NCBI GenBank assembly: GCA_023935145.1
Contig: CM043697.1
Span: 50,218,001 to 50,282,000 of the forward strand
Reading direction: 5' to 3'
Length of the DNA: 64,000 nucleotides
Source of the DNA: Bretschneidera sinensis
Taxonomy: Eukaryota; Streptophyta; Magnoliopsida; Brassicales; Akaniaceae
Below the pieces are notes generated by a model. It was not told where the DNA came from. It searched no databases and saw only the letters and a program-made list of their open reading frames with translations. Shown here piece after piece: positions 11,753 to 23,844 of the stretch; position 1 is the stretch's first letter, and each line of letters begins with the position of its first letter. Made by a program: the position numbers and the translations under genes.

Positions 11753-12477
11753 TTAATGGTTCATTGGTAGTGATGAGAGTTACCATGAACTATGAGGACT
11801 TGTATATGTTGAATGAGAGTGAATCTAATTCGTAGTTGAAGATCAGATTTTAGGCCTAGCTGAAAGACTGTTGGGACTAGGCCCAAAATCTGAGTGATGA
11901 GTAGAAGGCCCATCTAAAACTGGAGGGAGGAGGGGTTGATCAGGTGGAGGCAAACCTGACCCAAGAGTTGGGACTTGCGGCTCATTTTTATGGCTTTGAC
12001 TCTCTTGGTAAGTAATTTGGTGTGAAGACCAATGCATCTTGGTAAATGAATTTATGTGAAAATCAATGCATCTTGGCAACTAATGCTTCATCAAGTAGTT
12101 TTTGAGTATATATTAATTGAAAGCCTAGACTTGGTGAGATTGATGAAGTCTACAAATATAAGAATTAGAAGAAGTAGTCCTCATCCTATACCTTAAGTAG
12201 GAATAACTGATCAAATGTAGGGTCTAGCAAACCAAACACCAATATCCAAAGGTTGAGTGAACATTGGGTGTATTGGGGTTTTGGGTTATAAGATTAAGGA
12301 TAGTTTTCACATGGATTTTGCTTGAAAAATTGTGTAATGTTGTGTAGTGAGGTTTAGCAAATTTCTTTCATTAAAAAGTTGCAAGCAGTGGTATAGTGAG
12401 TTTTAATAACTTTTTTTCCTTCTAAAAGTTGCCAAAAAATGGAATAGTGATTGACTCGTGGATGTAGGCAATGAGTT
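11753..12477. other. Unassigned sequence right of element A
   Basis: No gene recognised. A small direct repeat at about 12004-12075 (CTTGGTAAnTnAATTT...GAAnACCAATGCAT, two copies about 35 bp apart). The open frame at 11843-12079 (minus) shows no domain. Confidence 0.4.
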
Positions 12478-12860
12478 GTGCTGAATCACGTTAAAATTCT
12501 TGTGTTCCTATCTTTTTATTTTTGCTATTGTTATTACGTAGTTGTTAATTGGGTGTCAGATTTTCATCAGTTTGAAAGCATAGTTTCGATGAAAACCTTT
12601 TTGTTAAATCCTTTTGCCAAGCAACGAAGGGTCCTAGGGGAAGATAAAAAAAACTTTATGGAAGGGATGGGCTCCACCCAAGGTGGAAATATTCTGTTGG
12701 GAAATGCTTAAAGAAAGGGTAGCTACAAAGGTTGAGCTTTTGAGAAGGGGTTGTTTAAGGAATGGGATGCTTTTTGTGTGCTATGTGGGGTCAGTCCTAA
12801 ATTTGTCAAGCGTTTTTTTTTTGAGTTGCACCTAGGTTTGGAAAGTGTGTACTTCATGTG
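12478..12860 (+). pseudogene. Possible LINE remnant (RT end / zf-RVT-like)
   Basis: Weak resemblance to the C-terminal part of plant L1-type ORF2. An RRVLGEDKKNFMEG stretch at about 12625-12666 recalls the post-RT tail. RVATKVELLRRGCL at about 12718-12760 recalls the segment before the finger, and after a +1 shift FCVLCGVSPKFVKRFFFE (about 12772-12825) resembles the CxxCG...HxFFxC zf-RVT pattern. Two ligands are missing. It stops at the LTR of element J, whose insertion probably truncated it. It could be chance similarity. Confidence 0.35.
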
Positions 12861-12863
12861 TTG

Positions 12864-14222
12864 TGATCGGTGCAAAACTGCAAGTGCACAGTATCATAGT
12901 TTTATAGTAAAGTGATAAGAAGAGGATCGTCCCCAAGGATTTGTAACTTACTTTTGACAAGTATCGAAATTATACTAATCTCGATTTTGTTTAGAAATTT
13001 TTTTTTTGTTGTTTGTAATTGCAATATGAAATAAAATCAATTTAAAAGAAATAGTCAAAGGAAAAAAAAGCTGTTTTTCGAATATCAAATTAATAAGAGA
13101 AAGAACTTCTAGGAAACTGATTTCACTTAATTCCTCAGTATGCTTAACTCATCTAACTAATTAAAAGTAATCCTCTCTATTTGTTAGCAAAATCTTCAAC
13201 TTATCCAAAAGCCTCTTTCGATAGTCAATTGGAAATATTCTTGTTCATCATTCTACACAAGAGTATGTAAATTAATAAAACAAGAAAGCATTAAGACCAG
13301 CGATTTTTAAGACTACATAGGTTCATATGAGTCTTTCGATCTCTATATTTACCTATGCTGAAATATCCAAGTTCTATCCTGTAATTCCTTCTTTCAACAG
13401 AAAATCACAAGATAAAGATCATCTAATTAATGGTCAGTCAATTAGAAGCAATACGTTCAAAATAAATCAGCCAAACATAGAAGATAATTACTGCAAATCA
13501 GCATAGAAAAGCAAGCATAGTTTGAAATTAAATTACGACGTTTTCCTAGAATAAAGAAAGTTTAGTTCATGCTGAAAATCAAATTTAACAGCAATGAATT
13601 CACCATAATTACGTAAATCAATGTGCGTTCAGTTGCTGCTGCTGCTATAGAGGATTGCTGTGCGATCAGCACTGGAATCCGAGCAGAGGGCTGCTGTGCA
13701 ATCAGCTGCTGCTGCAATCAGTGCTGGTGTGGATGAATCAGCTGCTGGAAGCGGAAAGGAGGCTGCTGCAATCGGCACTGGTGTGGTGGGGAGAGGTGGT
13801 TGCGGGCTGTGAGGAAGTACTGGAGGCGGCAGCTACTGGTAACAGCAAGGAGGCGAGCAGGGGGCTTCTGTGCGATCAGCTGCTGTATGCGGCAGAAGCT
13901 GGTGCCTGATGAATAGGAGAGGAGGGAGGATGCTGTGCGATCACTCTAGGGTTGTGTCTCAAAGGGTTGCCAGCTCTCTCTTTTAATTAGGGTTTCTCCT
14001 TTCCTTTATATAGGCTCCAAAGTCTTCAATTAAAATTTCCTTTTTTAAACAAGAGAAATAGTCCCTTGATGATAGGACACTAAAATTTGGATCTTTCCCT
14101 TCTTCTAAACCTGAAATAAATTAAATGACAACAATGAAGCCTAAAACCAACAAAAATTAATAAAATTAGATTAAAGTTAAAAGTTAAGAAGTGATAAAAA
14201 TAGGAAATCATGCGCGGCATCA
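12864..14222 (-). repeat. Element J 3' LTR
   Basis: On the minus strand it runs from TGATGCCGCGCATGATTTCC (14222) to GCACCGATCA (12864), 1359 bp with TGAT/ATCA ends, and is preceded by a polypurine tract. A TATA-like stretch (TATATAAAGG, minus strand) lies near 14005-14015. A GC-rich GCTGCTG/CGATCAG minisatellite occupies 13630-13945; the open frame at 13655-13909 is a by-product of that repeat. Confidence 0.75.
13630..13945. repeat. GCTGCTG / TGCGATCAGC minisatellite in J LTR
   Basis: Degenerate direct repeats of GCTGCTG(TGC)nATCAG, at least six copies (for example 13661, 13691, 13737, 13765, 13869, 13931), mixed with GGAGGC and GGTGTGG motifs. It is an island of high GC in an otherwise AT-rich LTR. 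Confidence 0.7.
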
Positions 14223-15880
14223 AACACCCCTAACTTAAAACTTTATTTGTCCTCAAATAAAAATAAAATGAACCCATAGAAAAATCTCATCACTCACCAA
14301 GCCATGATCTGAATTTAGATTTCATTACTAGCATCTTACTCTTTTAATATCAAGGATAGCAAGAAAATGAATAAAAAAATTTAGCAATTTGTCAAGCAAG
14401 AGTTAAGAGACTACTTCGACCTAAAGTTAAGTCCTTAAGTGTGTGTGTAATATAGTCAATTTAACTCCAAACCACCTGCAAACTTAGATAAAAGTAGAAC
14501 AACTGAAACCAGAGGAATTCTCTCAAAACTTAACTCCATAAGTCCAATTTTCATAAACCCTCTCCACTAATGTAGTCAGCAGCAAAATCAGAGATCAAAA
14601 CGTCTTTAATCAGGTTGTAATGACAGGCCACAAGGTGAGGGCTAAGAAAGAATTGGATAAGGAAAATTAAAGCGAACTGGGAAAATACTTGGTGGAAAGA
14701 ACAATAAAAGAGATATCAACATGTTTCAAACCATAACTCTTTCTCGACTGCGTGCTCATAGTGGTGACATTATTGTTGTTGTGCTTAACGAAGCAATACC
14801 AAGTACACTTTTAACAAAATCCTGAAGTGATCTGCACTCCATTCATTGAGTTTCTCTATTTTATGCTTCCTTCCATGATGGATAAATCACCTCTGGGAAA
14901 AAAACAAACCCAACAAAACTATTTCTTTTCTTTTTTTCCTTTTTTTCTTTTTCTTATACACTTGGATCAAACAGAGCATAATTTCTTTTGAACTAACTTT
15001 CTCTTTAAATGTAGATTCCCACCAAAGTATTTTCTCAAACTGTAAAAGGTAAATTCATGATTTTTCAGGCTTAGAATAGGAATGGTTAATGTAGTTAAAA
15101 GAATAAATAAAAGCTTAAATAAAGTAAGGCTCAAGGGGGGTTGACTATGGAAGTACACCATGCAATGATGGTATGATAACTAAGACGACTGGGAAAGATT
15201 TTTGGTTATGAAAAAAAATGCCTAGATCATTTCTCAAATATTTGGTATCAACTAGGATTTTGCCTCAAGGATCCATCAATGAATTCTAGAGTAAAGCAAG
15301 ATTGAACTCCCCTGACCCAGTTGATTCTACCCATTCTCTTTGTCAGCAAAATGGAAATAAAGAAAAAAATGACTATGTGCTCAATTATGTTCAAAGATAA
15401 AGATTTAAATTAAAGTATCCACAAAACTCAGCCTGACATAAAATAAATTTTCAAAAAAAAATTTAGTCCTCCCCTCAATCATAAATTTAAGATTCATAGA
15501 GAATTCAATCATACTGAAATGCATGCTTGGTAAGAAAATTCAAAAACTCAAGACTTATAAAATTACAAGTAAAATAACCAGCAATCAAGAGCACAAAAAT
15601 GACTATAGGACTTTACACCCCCACACTTAAACTCAATAATGTCCTCATTGTGATTCAAGGGAAAGAAATATTGAAGAAATGAAAGAAACTTCCCTGGTTT
15701 CATGTTGAATCCGCTGTAGTTTGTAATTTCCAGCTCTTTATTCTTGCTAATAAACCTGCATCAAAATTCAAATTATTCAAAATAAAAATAAAAATAAAAT
15801 AGTAAAATAAAGTTCTATGGGCTGTCTCCCAGAAGTGCTTATTTTTAAGTCTACAGCCAGACTTTTCAATTTTCCTCAAT
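14223..15880 (-). other. Element J 3' noncoding region with polypurine tract
   Basis: No gene. Next to the LTR (14223-14254) the minus strand reads GAGGACAAATAAAG...TTAAGTTAGGGGTG, the presumed polypurine tract. A second copy of the same motif type (TGAGGACATTATTGAGTTTAAGTGTGGGGGTG on the minus strand) is at 15611-15650. Between them is AT-rich sequence without open frames of note. Long noncoding 3' regions are typical of Athila/Tat elements. Confidence 0.6.
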
Positions 15881-15884
15881 TAGG

Positions 15885-16853
15885 GTCTCCAAGAAGAATA
15901 AGTGCATAGTTCCTCTCAACTTGTTCCCGATAATAGTGCTTCAATCTCTGACCGTTAATTCTAAATATATTCCCTGTCTTGTCCTTCAAGTCTATTGCTC
16001 CAAAAGAGGAAACACTACCAATTGTATAAGGACCTATCTATCTTGATTTTAACTTGCACAGGAAGAGTTTGAGTTGTGAATTGAAGAGTAAAACTTGCAG
16101 TCCTGGGGTAAACTCACACCTAAGAATATGTTTATCATGCCACTTTGTCATTCGTTCTTTGTAGATCTTCACATTTTCATAAAAGTCACTTTTCACTTGC
16201 TGCTTTTAAATAAATTAAACTTCTTTACAGCCCAATAAGCTCTATGCTCCAACTCAATAGGAAGATGACATGCTTTTCCAAACATTAATCGGTAAGGAGA
16301 CATCCTGATAGGTGTTTTGAAAGCTGTACGGTATGCCCGTAAGGCATCATCAAGCCTCTTTGCCCAATCCTTCCTATTGGGGTTGACCGTCTTCTCGAGG
16401 ATGTTCGTGATTTCTCGACTTAAGAGGATGCTCCTATTGGGGTTGAAATTTCAGCTTAGCCATTAGTTTGAGGATGGTAGCCAAGTGCTATCTTGTGCTT
16501 CACACCATATTTAGAAAGAAGGTTGGCAAACAACTTGTTGCAAAAGTGGGTCCCCTCGTCACTAATAATAGCTCGTGGAGGGCCAAATCTTGTGAATATA
16601 TTCTTATGCAAAAATTTGAGCACAATGTTTGCATCGTTTGTTGTTGTAGCAATAGCTTCCACCCATTTTGACACATAATCCACTGCTAACAAGATATAGA
16701 CAAAGCCAAAAGAAGGAGGAAAATGACCCATAAAATCGATTCCCCAAACATTAAATAACTTAACCTCCAAGATATTTTTCAATAGTAGCTCCTAACGCCT
16801 TAAAATATTTCCCATACGTTGGCACCGATCACAAGTCTTCACCAAAGTATATT
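15885..16853 (-). pseudogene. Element J integrase, C-terminal half
   Basis: The minus strand carries the end of the HHCC finger (TLVKTCDRCQR, about 16812-16846), then the catalytic core in the frame 16456-16782: [12 protein letters not shown] holds the first Asp and [12 protein letters not shown] the second, followed by GYHPQTNG. Past a disrupted stretch come the core end ([17 protein letters not shown], about 16240-16310, in shifted frame) and the C-terminal fold (KIYKERMTKWHDKHILR, FRINGQRLKHYYREQVE, about 15925-16160). CCTATTGGGGTTGA occurs twice, at about 16372 and 16431, a small duplication. Insertion of element C removed its N-terminal half to 32315. Confidence 0.8.
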
Positions 16854-18250
16854 TGATGAGTGCTAAAATTGCATATTTTGGCCCCTTCAGTTACATTCAT
16901 TAGCTTAGGAATTTGTTACTTTGAGTTATTTTTCATTATTTTACAGGTTTACAAGCACTTGAAAAGGGGTTTCACTAAATTGCCAGAATCATTTGTACAA
17001 ATCAATCATTTTTATGGATTAAACTGTATTGATTCAGGAAGAACCAAGAGATGAACAATATATGCTTGGAAATATCCGAATTTCTATTTTCTGGGGAATT
17101 TTACGGCTTATAAATATGATTTTTCTAGAGAAAGTTATGGTAGTTTTAGTAGACAAAGGTCAGGTTGTGTGTGATTTCAGCGTGGTAGAAGTGACTTTCG
17201 TGGATTAAACTGTAATGATTCAGGAAGAACTAGGAGACAAGTCATATATCCTTGGAAAGATCCAGATTTCTATTTTCTAGGGAATTTTATGGCTCATAAA
17301 TATTATTTTTTTAGAGAAAGTTATGGCAGTTTTAGTAGACAAAGGTCAGGCTGTGCGGAATTTCAGCGTGGGCAGAAGTTTTGAAGGGCATGTGAAGGCT
17401 TAAATCCCACATCCCACATCGATTGGAAACACATTCTATATCCCACATCCCACATCGGATTGGAAACACATTGCACTCATGGAGTTTCCCTATAAAAGCC
17501 CCACCTCACTGAAGCAATCGGTGTGCAATTTGGGGACTTCTGCTAGCATTCTGGTGGATCTCGAAGGCTTTGCTACCAAGAGGGTAAACGCCGCACGACA
17601 GTTGCGAGTGGAATCTCTCTATCCATATATTGTTAGTTTTAATTTATTTTAAGTTTTAAAGTTTAAATGTTTAGCACTGTAATTGTGAAAATTATGTTCA
17701 TAATTATGTGAGGCTAAAATCTTCATCTAAGGTTGAAGATGAAGCCTCGCCATTGTTTAGCATTATATTTTCAGATATGTTCATACAATTATGATATTTT
17801 TAGTATAAAATGTTCTATTTGAATTGTTTGAGTAAACTCTTATGATTGATTGTTTTTAAATTGTTAAATTGGATATTCCTTGTGTTTCTTAATTAAACAG
17901 ATACATTGGATGGTTTTGGTTTAGTTTGGGTATTCACCGTAATTTGTATAATGGTGGATTCATAGAATGATTTAATAGATTATTTTTATATAGAACATGA
18001 AGATATATGTTTTACTTTGGTGGGGTGGATTCAGAAAACTTTAGTATTTTTATCAGCTGTTTTTAAATCAATTTAGTTTAGTTTATATTTTTTTGCAAGA
18101 TACAATCCAAAATTCGGAGTTAGGTTAAAATAGGGTTAGTTTAGATAAAAATATATTTTCACAACGCAATTCCCTGTGGATTCAGCCTCGCACTTGCACA
18201 ACACTATATTGCAAACGACTCCTGTGCTTGCGAGTAATTTAAAACTCACA
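16854..18250 (+). repeat. Element C 5' LTR with two 186-bp repeats
   Basis: TGATGAGTGCTAAAATTGC to AATTTAAAACTCACA. Two tandem copies of a 186-bp unit start at GATTCAGGAAGAAC (17031 and 17217). Then come a duplicated short block (ATCCCACATC, 17405-17455), TATAAAAG at 17491-17498 as the likely TATA box, and a long AT-rich R-U5. Confidence 0.8.
17491..17498 (+). promoter_or_regulatory. Element C LTR TATA box
   Basis: TATAAAAG in GAGTTTCCCTATAAAAGCCCCACC. The same block is at about 31503-31510 in the 3' LTR. Confidence 0.6.
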
Positions 18251-18256
18251 ACAAGT

Positions 18257-18276
18257 TTTTGACGCCGTTGCCAGGG
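18257..18276 (+). promoter_or_regulatory. Element C primer binding site (tRNA-Asp type)
   Basis: TTTTTGACGCCGTTGCCAGG just after the LTR, a variant of the tRNA-Asp complement TGGCGCCGTTGCCGGGGA (G to A changes). Positional support is strong. Confidence 0.7.
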
Positions 18277-18590
18277 AGTTTTTTTGTTTGTGAAAATTAA
18301 ATTTTTGTCTGAATTGATTTTATTTTTCTACTAGTTTAGTTAGCATTTTTGTTTTATTTTTGTTTTTGAAATTTTATTTTTGTTTATTTGTTTTTATTTG
18401 CAATTGCCTATAAAAAATAAAAATAAATATAAATATAAAAAAATTTGCCAGCCCATTTTGTGAGTATTGTGTTTTCTGTTTTTGCATTTATTTTACATTA
18501 TCTTATTGTTATTTGTTATTTGTTATTTGTATTTTATTTTATTCTTTTGTTTCTGCTGGTTAGTTTATATTAGTGCTGTTTGTTTGGTGT

Positions 18591-19552
18591 ATGCTTGGTT
18601 GGAGATCCCTAAACTTAGAGTCAATACCTTTAGATCCCGAATTAGAAAGAACTCTTAGGAGACAAAAGAGAGAATTTGTTGAAAGAGAGACAATTAAGAT
18701 GGGAGAAAATTTTTGGAATATAAATTAACCTGAGAATGTAGAGCAACCTAGAGCTTGGAACACGGACTTCACTACATCCCTTAGGGATTTGTTCATACCC
18801 GTTGTAACTAACTCCCCATCTTGTATAGTGTTGCCACCAACCAATGCTACCCATTTTGATCTAAAGCCATAGATATTGGAGGACAGCCTCAAGGATTTCA
18901 TGAAGATGACCGGCCAGTCCATCAATGCAGCCAATACATTCAATGTTGATGGTTGTTCCATTTGTGCTAGTCCTATGCATTTAGCATAGAATTGTCCATC
19001 AATGCTGGCTTTTGCCGAGTATCCCATGGAACAAGTGAACGCTTTCAATGACTATCGGAGACAATCAAATGGATCTTACTCTGAGACTTACAATCTAGAG
19101 TGGCGGAATCACCTTAATTTTTCATGGGACCAGAACCAACCGATGAATCAGGGAGAAGCCCTTCATCATGCTCACAATAAATACCCTCCCGGATTTCCTC
19201 CACCATTTCCAAATCATGGTCGTTCAGGCCATCCAGCATCATCACCCGCATACCATGCTCCCACTCAAGCACCGGCGCCGGTTTCACAGTCTCTAGAGGA
19301 CACCCTCAAGGATTTCATGAAGATGACTGGCTAATCCATCAGTGAAGTGAGAAGTGCAACAATGGTAAACACCCAAGCGATTGCCAAGCTAGAGAGTCAA
19401 ATGGATCAAACCGCAAGTCATGTGGGTGAAGGAGAGAAGGGAAAGTTCTGCAGTCAACTTGTGCCCAACCCGAAGGAACAGTTTGCAGTTAGAAATTCAT
19501 CAACTCCTACGCACGGGCAGGAACAAGTGCAATCGATTGTCACATTGAGGTC
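18591..19552 (+). pseudogene. Element C gag remnant, internally deleted
   Basis: Opens with MLGWRSLNLESIPLDPELER (18591), a charged N-terminus typical of Athila/Tat gag, and soon meets a stop (18726). The capsid region is missing. A zinc knuckle (CSICASPMHLA, stop, NC) is at about 18957-18998. A Pro-rich tail follows (PGFPPPFPNHGRSGHP), then QVQSIVTLRS before the break at 19552. The peptide SLKDFMKMTG/TLKDFMKMTG occurs twice (18887 and 19305), showing a rearrangement. Cut by element D. Confidence 0.75.
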
Positions 19553-20885
19553 TGATTATGCTCAAACTAACACGCGGTTATTTTGTATAGCTGAGGTGTC
19601 AATCCCATGAGTAAAAGTGAACTACAAGGGAAAGTGTAAACCTTAACACGAACGACAAAATTCAAATGAGAGAATTTGAGTTTTGATAATGAAATAATGT
19701 GAGAGAGTTGTATAACTATAATGAAGAATTCAATAGAGAAATAACAAGGTTCCAGGATTCCTTCCTAAGTTCGTTGCCTTATTCCCATCTCTATTCAAAT
19801 TGTTTTATTTCGATTGCTAGTTTCACATCCCAAACAAGCAATCAAAAAATATTCAATCACAACACATTAACACTCTAATGTAATTGATACAAAGCACTCA
19901 TTGATTTCGATTCAAGTACACATGACCTATCTTATAGATTTATCAAGAAATGAAAATATATTTCAATAACAATACCACAGTAATGGACAAACTTATAAGA
20001 TGAATCTACCGAACTCAATCACATCCAACAACTTGACATAAGAAGAGCTTGACTAGACTTATATGGAGGAGAAAGATGCAATCATTGGATTAAGAGAAAA
20101 TCTTCGAATTCTTTACTTAATCAAAGAGTAAATCATAAACAATGTTTAACAATAAATCCTTACAACTGAATCAAGAATGGAAATAAGAACAACTACACCT
20201 AGGAATTCATCATTTTGCCTTGCTTGGAGATTAGCTAGACATTTGGCTCATGCTTGATGAAGAAGAATAATGGTAGCTCCTCTGATTCTAGCCTCCTTTC
20301 TGTAAACTCATAATGTTCTATATATAGCCCATAAGGTTTGAGAGTATTTTTGGGTCAAAAATGTCATTGAAGCCCTAATATAGCCGTGAAAACAGAATAG
20401 GGGATCGCGTAGGCGCCGCGGCGCACACTTACTCGCACTGTGGCTTAAAGACCTAACTCCCATTATGTGTGCTGTGCGCTGCGGCGCACACTGATCCAAG
20501 CTGCGGCGCCATTGGTGGTTTTGGTTACTTGTGGTGCTGGAGGCCGCGTCGCACACCCTGAATCCTGGCTTCTAAATGTTTCTGGTGGCCACAGCGCACA
20601 ACTTTTTGTGCCGTGGCATGGAACCCTGAAAACTTGATTTCTCTTCATTTTGTCTTTCCGCAACCACTCCTTCACTCCGATATGCATCGAATCTTCGTGC
20701 TTTAAGCAACAATAGCTTTTTCATCTCTTTTAAACCCAAAATACCTGAAAATGCATCAAAATAAATCAATGATCCAAGAATGACACTTTAGAATTGTTAA
20801 GGTATAATTATGTAATTCAACCATAGGTTAACCCTAAAATGTTAACAAATAAGTACTATTAAGTTGCATTTTATGACTCTCATCA
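19553..20885 (-). repeat. Element D 3' LTR
   Basis: On the minus strand it runs from TGATGAGAGTCATAAAATGC (20885) to GAGCATAATCA (19553), 1333 bp. It aligns with the B and F LTRs at both ends. A GC-rich U3 segment (20405-20610, repeated GCGGCGCACA) is its own. A TATATATAG-type box (minus strand) lies near 20316-20326. Confidence 0.75.
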
Positions 20886-21721
20886 TAACCTCTAACTGGC
20901 TTATTGCTAGTCCCTAGCAATTCAAGTGAAAAACAAGACAATATGAAATGAATTCTATAGTAGAAATCAAAACAAAATAAAGTAATGTTAGCGTTAATCC
21001 AAGAGTAATTCAACTTTTTGTCTCAAAAATCGCACATAACACACAACACATAGAATCATTAAATATCACCCAAGTCCAAAAGTAATCCAAACATCAACCT
21101 CAAAATCGTTATCGACTCTTAACATCCATCTTACCACAAATCATTAATTCAAACACCCGGATGATTTTATGCACAATATTCTTGAATATAAGTCTTGGCC
21201 TCAAAAAACATATTAAATCGCATGACATCAATCATAAATCAAGCTCCATAGGCTCACTTTTCAAATCACTCTCCACTAATGTAGAAAAATCACACTACAT
21301 TGGATCAATAGGTCTTTATTAAGCTAGTAACGTCAGGCTAAGGTAAAGGTCAAGAAGGAACGAGAAGGATTTAAATAAGTAAAAGAACTAAGTCTCTTAA
21401 TTTAAACACAACCACTTTAAGCACTAGATAACCTTACTTCAACACCCAACTTTTTCAACCATTTTTCAAGCATTTCTCTAAAAAAATCACAACTTTTTTT
21501 CTTCTTTCTTTTCCATAATTCATTTCTTTTTTTTTTTTTATTTTGGCACATAACCATTCACCTTCGTTTTCATTTTTTTACTCTTTTCCACAACCCCCAA
21601 CTTATCTCCTTTAATGTACTTGGGTTATGGCAGTAATATTTTTTTTTTAATATTTCCATCCTTACTCCTCTTAAGTGCTTCTCAAAAAAAGTTTATAAAC
21701 TAAGTTCTCTTAATAGAAAGG
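20886..21721 (-). other. Element D 3' noncoding region, left part
   Basis: No gene. Next to the LTR the minus strand has TTGCTAGGGACTAGCAATAAGCCAGTTAGAGGTTA, which includes a short inverted repeat (TTGCTAG/CTAGCAA) and the presumed priming tract. A T/C-rich tract is at 21490-21660. Interrupted at 21721 by element I; AAAGG (21717-21721) is one copy of that element's target duplication. Confidence 0.6.
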
Positions 21722-23603
21722 TGATAGGAACACTTTGTGTTACGTTTTTAATGCCTTTCCTACCCTATTTGGCTTTGTAATTCTCTTAACTTTGTTATTT
21801 TTAGCTTAGTTTCTTTTCTTAGTATTTAGAAAGCTTGTGAACGTGGGAATGGTAAAATAGGGTGCTAAAATGAGTTTTCCTAGTTACTTTAGGAAATCTA
21901 AGTGGATTGAGAAAACAGTCTTATCATTCTAAGAAACTTTTCTAATTATGGAAAATTTCCTTATCTATTATTTTCTGATTTCTTTGTAGGGAATTTCCAC
22001 CTTGGAATTATTTGGATGATGTGTCAAAACACAAGAGAATATTGGAGTCCATTAGTGACATGGGTATGTCCAACCTAATGTGGGCTTTCCCAACAAAAAT
22101 CATATAATCTCTTGTCAACTAAGCAAGGTGCAAGGTCCAAGCCCAAAGTGGAGGAAGATTCGGATGCAACAGCCTACTGGGTTTTGGCCCATCATAACAG
22201 GCCCGAAAAATATCATTTTTGAGATTTTCTTAGGTCTAAATTGAAGTTCAAGACGTCATCTTTCCAGCCCAACAAGTTTCAGCTCATTTGGAGATGTGTG
22301 GAAGAAGATATGACCGTTTGAATTCTGCCAGTTGGGTCCTCCTGAAATTTCGGGATTATATTCCTCTTTCTTACTTTTGGCCATTCCTTGATTCCTTGCA
22401 TGTTGTAGGGATTGTTTCCTTGCATGTTTCATGGCTTATTTTTAGCATTGTTTTCTTGCTTTTCCTAAGCTTAGAGGGTTGTTCTAAGCTCTATAAATAG
22501 GGTGTTTGTAAGCTGAAAGAGATCATCTTTTCACTTGGAACCATCTCTACTCAAAATTCAAGAAGCAAAAGGCTGAAACACTTCACCATTCCATCTCCAA
22601 TTGTGAGCACATTAGGACTTTTCCAAAATGTGTTCTCCTTCATCTATCATCATAGCCATGAGGTTCATCACCATTAACATCTCAAGCTTCCTTGAGTGTG
22701 TTCAAGAAGTGTACCCTTTACGGCTATTCTTTTTAATTGTTTCAGCCTTGGATTCTTATGTTAGAGATTATTATTAATTCAATGAGTTGGTTAATTTTCA
22801 GATTTATTCTTTAATGTTTTCGAATTGTTCATGATATGTAGACATATAAATTCATTAAATATGTTGAATTTTCAGTTCTGTTATATTGAAAACTTTGATA
22901 TTGCAAATCATTGAAGCCATAATCGCACTTTCGATCAACTAATTGATCTAGAGTACGATTTAAAGTGGTAAAAGCTATGAACAATAGCCAATGTTCTGAA
23001 AATTGCATGTTCTTTATCCATGGACTTTTTCATACGAATAGGGAACATGTTATTGAATCATAATTCCTTTAGATCTTAATGATTTGTTTAAGTAATTGTA
23101 AGGATGTGCTGAGTATTAACTTGATTGCTTAAACAAACTAATTAGCTGATGGACTTTTCTTAAGCTTAGTGATTATCAAAGAAGGAATTTATAAAGTGCA
23201 TGATCTCTTTAGGCTTGCACTTTGATTCAATCCGGATATGTGATTGAGGCACGAATTCGTTGTCTACATTGAAACAATTTGATTAGTCATTTAACAAACT
23301 TGATTTTCTGAATTGTGAGAGAAAATGATCAATTGTAAATAATTGTTCTTTAATTTCCTTAGTAAAATTAGTAAAAGGAAAAATCAGATCATGAAAACCC
23401 CCCCTAATATTGTGTAATGTTAATAGATGTAGATTTATATTTGTTTATAAAATGCTAATTAAACCAACCAAATCATTTTTTATTATTTTTATGACTCTTT
23501 AGTATAGAGTACCCGCAATCCCCGGCTAATAACGATACCCTACTAATCACTTTACTACAATCTTCTGCAGGGTCTGTTGATGACCGAAATAAACGGTCTA
23601 TCA
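21722..23603 (+). repeat. Element I 5' LTR
   Basis: 1882 bp, TGATAGG start and GGTCTATCA end (6-bp inverted termini). TATAAATA at 22492-22499 is a likely TATA box. The second half (22671-23603) matches 27722-28652. The open frame at 22288-22500 is inside the LTR and not a gene. Confidence 0.9.
22492..22499 (+). promoter_or_regulatory. Element I LTR TATA box
   Basis: TATAAATA in AAGCTCTATAAATAGGGTG, in U3, well before the LTR end. Confidence 0.6.
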
Positions 23604-23605
23604 AA

Positions 23606-23628
23606 TGGTACAATTGCCGGGGATTGCA
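23606..23628 (+). promoter_or_regulatory. Element I primer binding site, degenerate
   Basis: ATGGTACAATTGCCGGGGATTG follows the LTR. The TTGCCGGGGAT part fits tRNA-Asp, while the GGCGCC core has changed to GGTACA. Confidence 0.65.
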
Positions 23629-23844
23629 AAATCTTTATATTTTAGTGTCATTTAACTTGCTAATATTCTGCTTACTTGTAAAATTTGCATATAATATACC
23701 TTGTGTTTTACTTGATTGCAATTTTAGCATGTGACTTTCTTAAAACCATTTGTAACGTTTGTATGAAGGGAAGCTCATTATTGTTTGTATTTCAAACTTT
23801 AACTTATATATTGATTCCTTTGTTTTTGTTATTTAGGTCCATGA

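Noticed and set aside
13655..13909. 84-residue ORF
   Set aside because: Translation of the J LTR minisatellite.
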